This document shows positions 58,992-64,000 of a stretch of DNA of 64,000 nucleotides, one piece after another (within the stretch, counting starts at the first letter, position 1; each line of letters opens with the position of its first letter). Made by a program: the position numbers and the translations under genes. This stretch comes from JBAIYU01 sp036763085. Its GTDB lineage: Bacteria > Bacillota > Negativicutes > DSM-1736 > Dendrosporobacteraceae. The notes under the pieces were generated by a model. It searched no databases, was not told the DNA's origin, and saw nothing but the letters and a program-made list of their open reading frames with translations. Location of the stretch: NCBI RefSeq assembly GCF_036763085.1, contig NZ_JBAIYU010000021.1, positions 62,001-126,000 of the forward strand. Direction: 5' to 3'.

Positions 58992-60374
58992 CTATTTTGA
59001 AAGACGCTCATTAATTATTCTGGCAACATATACACCGCTTGCACTAGCTTGAGACAGCCCACGAGTTACCCCCGCACCATCGCCGATCGCAAAAAGATTT
59101 GTAATCTCGGTTTCTAGCTGCTTAGTTAGTTTCAAGCGAGAACTATAAAATTTGACTTCCACACCGTAAAGTAGTGTGTCATCGTTCGCCATACCTGGTG
59201 CAACATTGTTTAATGCATAAATCATCTCGATTATATTATCCAGATGCCGTTTCGGGAGCACTAAACTTAAATCCCCAGGAGTAGCCTTCAAAGTAGGCTT
59301 AGTAAAACTTTGGGCGAGACGATGTTCATTTGTCCTGCGCCCCTTTATTAAATCCCCAAAGCGCTGTACAAGCACACCACCACCAAGCATATTCGAAAAT
59401 GATGCAATCCGCTTACCATATTGATGCGGCTCATTGAACGGTTCATTAAAACGATTGCTTACAAGTAAGGCAAAGTTAGTATTTTTACTGTGCAGCTTTT
59501 CATCCCGGTAGCTATGTCCGTTAACTGTTACAATTCCGTCAGTGTTTTCTGTTACGACATAGCCTTTAGGATTCATACAAAACGTGCGGACTAAATCCCC
59601 ATATTGTTTTGTGCGATAAATTAGTTTAGCTTCATATACATCGTCAGTTATATGCTGAAACACCGTCGCTGGAATTTCCACCCTTACCCCAACGTCAACC
59701 TGATTATTAAGAAGGGTTAATCCCATTTCCTTACATTGCCCTGAAAACCACTCTGAACCTGCACGTCCAGGGGCTGCAATTACATAACGACAACTTATAG
59801 ATTTGTCATCACGAATATCTATAGTAAATCCATCTTGTGTTTGATTAATTTTGGAAACATGGCGATTGAAAACTAGTGTAATTTTATCTTTTAGATGCTC
59901 ATATATCAGTTCAAGTATTTTAAGGTTATTTTCTGTACCCAGATGCCTCACTCTTGCTTCCAGCAAGTGTAGACCGAAGCCTAAGGCTTGCTTTCCAAGT
60001 GGACTGTTTTGAGTACTGAAATACTCAGGCGGTGCCCCATATACCATATTAACTTCATCAACATAGTCAATAAGATCTAGAACTTTATCGTCAGGAAGAT
60101 ATTCATTAAGCCAACCGCCAAATTGAGTTGTAAAGTTGTATTTGCCATCTGAAAAAGCCCCAGCACCGCCAAATCCTCGCATGATGCCGCATGATTTACA
60201 GTTAATACAATGCTCCACTTTCTTCTCAGCAATTGGGCATTTACGGCTATAAATATCACGGCCTTCTTCAATCATGATCACCGATATTTCAGGGTTTAAC
60301 TTAACTAATTCATAGGCTGCAAATATACCGGCCGGTCCACCGCCAATTATCGCTACATCATATTTTTTTTCCAT
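58992..60374 (-). CDS. FAD-dependent oxidoreductase of the 'FAD-dependent dehydrogenase' type
   Basis: 460 residues from the ATG at 60374 (GGGGAGAA upstream). The dinucleotide fold VAIIGGGPAGIFAAYELVK opens the protein; a Cys cluster CINCKSCGIMRGFGGAGAFSDG follows at ~55, and IGDGAGVTRGLSQASASGVY near the end is the second FAD contact. This is a widely found family without settled function, sometimes linked to geranylgeranyl-reductase-like enzymes. Single-gene unit. Confidence 0.85.
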   Translation of the reverse strand: MEKKYDVAIIGGGPAGIFAAYELVKLNPEISVIMIEEGRDIYSRKCPIAEKKVEHCINCKSCGIMRGFGGAGAFSDGKYNFTTQFGGWLNEYLPDDKVLDLIDYVDEVNMVYGAPPEYFSTQNSPLGKQALGFGLHLLEARVRHLGTENNLKILELIYEHLKDKITLVFNRHVSKINQTQDGFTIDIRDDKSISCRYVIAAPGRAGSEWFSGQCKEMGLTLLNNQVDVGVRVEIPATVFQHITDDVYEAKLIYRTKQYGDLVRTFCMNPKGYVVTENTDGIVTVNGHSYRDEKLHSKNTNFALLVSNRFNEPFNEPHQYGKRIASFSNMLGGGVLVQRFGDLIKGRRTNEHRLAQSFTKPTLKATPGDLSLVLPKRHLDNIIEMIYALNNVAPGMANDDTLLYGVEVKFYSSRLKLTKQLETEITNLFAIGDGAGVTRGLSQASASGVYVARIINERLSK

Positions 60375-60614
60375 TCCGATTCTCCCCTTTGCAATTAACA
60401 GCGCTTCGTCAAAATTGCCAAAGTTATTATATATCATTAGACAAAGTTTTCCTAGCTAATTCTCTATTATTATCCATCAATAAGTGATTCGTATTCGCAA
60501 TTTCTCTCCCAAAACCGATATCTAGTAAAGAACCATGGCTTTCGCCTAACCTTAGTGATAGCGCAAGTCTATACTCACCACTTATGCATATAAGAAAGAA
60601 TATAATTTCTTATC
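60375..60614. other. Intergenic region, nothing recognised
   Basis: About 240 bp without a gene, hairpin or clear promoter. Confidence 0.4.
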
Positions 60615-60648
60615 GCATAAAAAAGCCGTCTGCCAGCACAGACGGCTT
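60615..60648 (-). terminator. Terminator
   Basis: AAGCCGTCTG/CAGACGGCTT stem, then TTTTTT on the minus strand, right after the ArsB/NhaD transporter stop. Confidence 0.9.
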
Positions 60649-60652
60649 AATC

Positions 60653-61942
60653 TCAGATAAGATAGAACAAGTAAATATAAATGCTTGAGATAATTATCGA
60701 TAATATCATCAATGGAAACGCTATTTTTAAATATTTAACAAAGGAAATGGGATGTCCTTCTTGAGCTGCCATGCCAGCTACAACAACGTTAGCACTAGCA
60801 CCAACCAGCGTTCCGTTACCGCCCAAACAAGCTCCTAGTGACAAGCTCCACCACAGAGGTTCAAGATTTGTTATGCCCATCCGACTCATTTCTTTTATCA
60901 TAGGAATCATTGTTGCAACAAATGGGATATTATCAATAAAGGCCGAGGCAATTGCACTCATCCATAATATTAACATTGCAGTTGCTGTTAGATTACCAGC
61001 TGTTAGTTCTATAGCCTTCTGGGCCATCATGGCAATAACACCTGTTTCGACTAGTCCAGCAACTAAAATAAACAATCCGGCGAAGAAGAATATTGCCAAC
61101 CATTCAATCTTACGTAAGACATGTTCAAGTTCATGTTCATTTCTAGCATGCGTAATTAACAAAAGCAGACTGGCACCTGTTAGCGCAGCGGTCGCTGACT
61201 CGAGATGCAGCATATTATGAGTCATAAATAAACCAATAGTCAGTATAATGACAGCTAAACATTTCTTCAGCAGTTTCGGATTTTTTATTTGCTTATTTTC
61301 ATCAAGATCCATTACCTGCATTCGGAGTTCATCTGTTGTTACTAGCTGTTTACGGTAAATTAATACAAGGAGAGCCATAGTCACAATGAAAATTACTACA
61401 CAAACCAGGGCTAAATTATTCACAAAAGCCATAAAATCAAGTTCCTTAACAGCACTTCCAATCATGATATTGGGCGGATCCCCTATTAGAGTAGCAGTAC
61501 CGCCAATATTTGATGCTATTATCTGAGCTACTAAGTAAGGTATTGGACGTACTTTAAGCTGCGCAGTTATACTAAAAGTTACTGGGACTGTCAAAAGGAC
61601 GGTAGTCACGTTGTCGAGGAGCGCCGAACATACTGCTGTTATTGAGCTAAGTACAACTAATAGCTTTATTGGGTCACCATTAACCTTCTTAGCTGCCCAT
61701 ATCGCCAAATATCTAAAGAGTCCTGTTTCACTTGTAATATTTACAATGATCATCATACCAATAAGTAAGCCTATGGTATTAAAATCAATATGAGCTATTG
61801 CGGTTTCTTGGGATATAATACCCATTAAAATCATAGTAATGCCGCCGGCAAGAGCAATTATTGTACGATGAATTTTTTCTGACACAATAACTGTGTAAGC
61901 TAGCACGAAAATACTTATCGCTAAAAGTGCATTGTTTTCCAT
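60653..61942 (-). CDS. ArsB/NhaD-type ion transporter
   Basis: 429 residues from the ATG at 61942 (GAAGGG upstream). About 11 membrane segments; two repeats with LLDNVTTVLLTVPVTFSITA and NIGGTATLIGDPPNIMIGSA in the first, and FIDNIPFVATMIPMIKEMSR and CLGGNGTLVGASANVVVAGM in the second. This is the ion transporter superfamily that includes arsenite pumps, Na+/H+ antiporters and carboxylate carriers. No arsR or arsA is nearby, so arsenic is not supported. Confidence 0.88.
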   Translation of the reverse strand: MENNALLAISIFVLAYTVIVSEKIHRTIIALAGGITMILMGIISQETAIAHIDFNTIGLLIGMMIIVNITSETGLFRYLAIWAAKKVNGDPIKLLVVLSSITAVCSALLDNVTTVLLTVPVTFSITAQLKVRPIPYLVAQIIASNIGGTATLIGDPPNIMIGSAVKELDFMAFVNNLALVCVVIFIVTMALLVLIYRKQLVTTDELRMQVMDLDENKQIKNPKLLKKCLAVIILTIGLFMTHNMLHLESATAALTGASLLLLITHARNEHELEHVLRKIEWLAIFFFAGLFILVAGLVETGVIAMMAQKAIELTAGNLTATAMLILWMSAIASAFIDNIPFVATMIPMIKEMSRMGITNLEPLWWSLSLGACLGGNGTLVGASANVVVAGMAAQEGHPISFVKYLKIAFPLMILSIIISSIYIYLFYLI

Positions 61943-62056
61943 ATACCCATCCCTTCTTCCAGATAAAATCAATACAACAATATTAATAATACCTTATTTT
62001 AACAGAAAGGTATATCCAAAATTTAGTATCACTCTTAGTTATATATGGTTAATCAC

Positions 62057-62088
62057 ACAAAAAAGCACTCCTCAGAGTGCTTTTTTGT
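62057..62088. terminator. Bidirectional terminator
   Basis: ACAAAAAAGCACTC/GAGTGCTTTTTTGT stem with loop CTCA. It ends cotF-like gene and can act on the other strand. Confidence 0.92.
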
Positions 62089-62095
62089 AAATTTA

Positions 62096-62632
62096 TTATT
62101 GTACGTTATACATGCCTTGGTTTTGCATGTATTGAAAAAGTCCTTCACCATGCTGCTGTTCTTCTTTTTGGATATGATTAAGTACTTGTCTGATTTGAGG
62201 ATCAGCGAATTCAAATATCGCTGTATCGTAGGCCCCAGAGACGTACTTTTCAGTCATCAGCATATCACTGCACAGTGCAGCATCACTTTGGCTAAAGGCA
62301 GTTTGGGAAGTAGTGTTATTGGAAGCATTTGCAGCTGAAGACTGCATATTTCCTTGTTGCTGTCCCTTTTGACTTTGCTGTCCTTGTTGTCCTTGCTGCC
62401 CTTGTTGCTGACCCTGCTGACCTTGTTGGATATTAGGAACTTGTCCGCTCAAAATTTGATTTATGGTGTTAAGATGACTTTGTTCCGACTGAGCAAAAGA
62501 GTTAAATAGCTGCTTCAATTCTGAACTTTGAGCTTGGCTTGCATATGATTGGTATTTCTGAATACAAACCTGCTCATGGTTTTTTTGATCATTAAGTAGC
62601 ATTCTTTCCTTCTGTGATAAGTTTACTGACAT
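62096..62632 (-). CDS. CotF-family spore coat protein with Q/G-rich insert
   Basis: 178 residues. The N-terminal half (KERMLLNDQKNHEQVCIQKY) and the C-terminal half (DMLMTEKYVSGAYDTAIFEF, RQVLNHIQKEEQQHGEGLF) are ferritin-like helical parts of the CotF/coat family. Between them, residues ~68-110, lies a low-complexity Gln/Gly stretch of GQQ and QQG units, then Ser/Asn-rich sequence. Such inserts vary between related genomes. GGAGGTGG precedes the ATG. Confidence 0.85.
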   Translation of the reverse strand: MSVNLSQKERMLLNDQKNHEQVCIQKYQSYASQAQSSELKQLFNSFAQSEQSHLNTINQILSGQVPNIQQGQQGQQQGQQGQQGQQSQKGQQQGNMQSSAANASNNTTSQTAFSQSDAALCSDMLMTEKYVSGAYDTAIFEFADPQIRQVLNHIQKEEQQHGEGLFQYMQNQGMYNVQ

Positions 62633-62792
62633 GTAAATCCACCTCCGGTAGCTAGTTTTTCCTGGTTTTTGGTAGGCTATTCACCAAATTACCTATTATT
62701 TGTTAGCTATAGATATGTTTAATATCATTGGGTAAAATAAAGTAGATACTTAACCAGTTATATACGATCTAAAATATTGATGGGGTGATAAG

Positions 62793-63185
62793 GTGGACTA
62801 TAATTTAGTACTTGGTATGAAAGCTGAAAAAAACGAAAAAGTGACCGAAAGGAATACTGCAATTAGCTACGGAAGCGGAGGCGTTGCTGTATATGCAACA
62901 CCAGCTATGATTGGACTGATGGAAGGAACTAGCCTAGCAGCTGTAGATCCTCATCTACCAGAGGGTATGGCTACTGTCGGAACAAGTATAAGCGTAAACC
63001 ATATTGCTGCAACACCTATCGGAATAGAAGTTCGAGCTCTAGCCGAACTAACAGAAATAGACGGCAAAAAATTAACCTTTCGTATCGAGGCATACGATGA
63101 AAAAGAAAAAATTGGTGAGGGAACTCACCAACGTTATATCATCGAACTGGAAAAGTTTTTAGCACGAACTCAAAGCAAAAAATAA
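62793..63185 (+). CDS. FlK-like hotdog thioesterase
   Basis: 130 residues starting at GTG (62793), with GGGGTGA just before. Single hotdog domain: Thr in YATPAMIGLMEGTSL, Glu in the same helix, and VNHIAATPIGIEV, with a later EGTHQRYII. This is the pattern of FlK-type thioesterases, whose best known member hydrolyses fluoroacetyl-CoA, but most homologues have other, unknown acyl-CoA substrates. Convergent with the next gene. Confidence 0.85.
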   Translation: MDYNLVLGMKAEKNEKVTERNTAISYGSGGVAVYATPAMIGLMEGTSLAAVDPHLPEGMATVGTSISVNHIAATPIGIEVRALAELTEIDGKKLTFRIEAYDEKEKIGEGTHQRYIIELEKFLARTQSKK

Positions 63186-63213
63186 CATTTCGTCTCTAAG
63201 ACCTATTACTTAG

Positions 63214-63330
63214 GCTGTTGAGAAAGGTTCATTTGCTAGGCGCACCGCAAAACCCATTGCTTGCGTACTGCGGTCGTACGCAAGCAATGGGTTTGAGGTT
63301 GAGCGACGCAAATGAGCCTTTATCGACGGC
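63214..63330. repeat. Large imperfect palindrome (~117 bp)
   Basis: Arms of about 55 bp, for instance AAACCCATTGCTTGCGTAC and GTACGCAAGCAATGGGTTT near the centre, and AAAGGTTCATTTGC with GCAAATGAGCCTTT further out. It lies between convergent genes. No T-run at the end and too long for a standard terminator. Confidence 0.7.
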
Positions 63331-63334
63331 TACT

Positions 63335-63640
63335 TTATTTATCTTTTGACTTAGCAGGTACTGCTGTTAAAGTTACTTGACTTCCTTGCCGAGACACTTT
63401 TATATTGTAATCAACTATACCCTGTTTATAGAGGTCAAGCTTAATATCTAGAAGCGCCTTGCCTACTTTTTCCTGAAGCTCAGGAGTCAAAAAAGCTGTA
63501 GCAAGGTTTTCTTTTTGCTCTTTTTTGTTTGGCTTAATTTCTTTTTCACTTTCATTGAATATATCGTTTTCAAAGGTTGTTTTTTCCTTAAATCCTACCA
63601 TCATCGCACTATCACTTAAGTTTTTCGGTATTTTTGCCAT
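63335..63640 (-). CDS. Hypothetical protein, 101 residues
   Basis: Not recognised. Soluble, charged. First half is disordered-looking and Lys/Glu-rich (NESEKEIKPNKKEQKENLAT), second half has a helix-strand-strand pattern (KVGKALLDIKLDLYKQGIVD, YNIKVSRQGSQVTLTAV). AGGTGAT precedes the ATG. It lies downstream of glnS on the same strand, with a hairpin between. Confidence 0.6.
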   Translation of the reverse strand: MAKIPKNLSDSAMMVGFKEKTTFENDIFNESEKEIKPNKKEQKENLATAFLTPELQEKVGKALLDIKLDLYKQGIVDYNIKVSRQGSQVTLTAVPAKSKDK

Positions 63641-63680
63641 AAAATATCACCTGCTCGTCATTAAAATAAAATGAATAACA

Positions 63681-63720
63681 TTATGAGGACACTTACAAAC
63701 AGTTGCAGTTGTCCTCATAA
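63681..63720 (-). terminator. Probable terminator after glnS
   Basis: TTATGAGGACA/TGTCCTCATAA arms with an 18-nt loop, followed on the minus strand by a T-rich tail. Confidence 0.55.
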
Positions 63721-63732
63721 CATGAATGACCA

Positions 63733-64000
63733 TTAGCCTTTTTGAGTTTTAGCCCAAGAATCACGCAGACCTACTACACGGTTAAATACCGGTTTGCCTG
63801 GTTCAGTATCGTTATCAACACAAAAGTATCCTTGTCTCAAAAATTGATAACGATTTCCAAGTTTAGCGTCTACAAGGCTCGGTTCAGCCATGGCATTATC
63901 TATAGTCTCCAGTGAATTTTTATTTAAGGCATCGATGAAGTCATCACTCTCCTGCTCGTTATCCTCTAGCAGCAGATAGTCATAAAGTCTTACTTCGGCA
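63733..64000 (-). CDS. glnS: Glutaminyl-tRNA synthetase (5' part beyond window)
   Basis: The last ~88 codons, read from the right edge: AEVRLYDYLLLEDNEQES, then NRYQFLRQGYFCVDNDTEPG and a VFNRVVGLRDSWAK ending. This is the C-terminal anticodon-binding part of GlnRS, including the conserved FxRxGYFxxD block. GlnRS in place of (or beside) the amidotransferase route is not universal in Firmicutes. Confidence 0.93.
   Translation of the reverse strand, partial: AEVRLYDYLLLEDNEQESDDFIDALNKNSLETIDNAMAEPSLVDAKLGNRYQFLRQGYFCVDNDTEPGKPVFNRVVGLRDSWAKTQKG

Noticed and set aside
60653..61942. Arsenite efflux pump
   Set aside because: Superfamily fits, but no arsenic genes or specific motifs are present.

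Overview
The window looks like chromosome from a low-GC, anaerobic, endospore-forming Firmicute, most likely of the Negativicutes (Sporomusa/Pelosinus type). Sporulation is shown by an anti-sigma-F factor Fin next to mfd, a Spo0F-type phosphorelay regulator, a SpoIID-domain protein and a CotF-type coat protein. Classic Bacillus/Clostridia neighbourhoods are kept (fin-mfd; spo0F-tal-glpX; rpoE-pyrG; argS-DUF1934). Nickel lactate racemase, hemerythrin, HD-GYP signalling, a T-box leader and the general gene style fit an anaerobic spore former. The exact taxon is inference. No rRNA, tRNA, CRISPR array or complete insertion sequence was seen.

Layout. 1-7.8 kb: mfd (cut by the left edge), fin, a small PrsW-like membrane protein, a LysM/M23 cell-wall hydrolase, several very small unrecognised genes (one is a 31-residue membrane peptide at 6751-6846), and a bacteriohemerythrin. 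7.9-11.9 kb: an accessory island with four CBO0543-like membrane proteins in two converging pairs and two decayed recombinase tails. It is bounded on one side by the intact 3' end of glpX and on the other by a ~100 bp, ~93 % identical second copy of that 3' end, like the footprint of an integration or duplication. 11.9-23.4 kb: housekeeping genes on the minus strand (glpX, tal/fsa, a zinc-ribbon protein, spo0F, a large lipoprotein, yip1-like, sppA, pyrG, rpoE, argS, DUF1934). 23.5-31.5 kb: a soluble chemoreceptor-like protein, a PD-(D/E)XK-like protein, SpoIID- and VanW-domain proteins, a divergent MurE-like ligase, larA and a DUF2156 protein.

31.7-49.4 kb: a two-component pair (PocR-domain histidine kinase, then a receiver-DUF3369-HD-GYP regulator), an NSS-family Na+/amino-acid symporter behind a promoter-leader-terminator unit, a single-chain purL divergent from a LysR regulator, speD, two CheX/receiver signalling pairs, an ammonium transporter with its own attenuator-like leader, and a T-box-controlled Lrp regulator-aminotransferase operon. 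49.6-64 kb: glnK-amt, transporters, ppnP, a leaderless Cu/Zn superoxide dismutase-like protein, an Fe-ADH/SDR operon, a Mug-type glycosylase, an FAD protein, an ArsB/NhaD-type transporter, a Q/G-rich CotF protein, a FlK-like thioesterase, and glnS (cut by the right edge).

Main themes. Nitrogen and amino-acid control is dense: two amt genes, PII, a T-box and two terminator-containing leaders. Chemotaxis-phosphatase (CheX) signalling recurs. Three genes have a strong Shine-Dalgarno sequence but apparently start at an isoleucine codon (ATT or ATA). The strongest leads for something not yet described are the NSS-symporter leader (36281-36521), the amt leader (45120-45261), the glpX-bounded CBO0543 island (7.95-11.9 kb) and a possible small RNA at 5004-5095.
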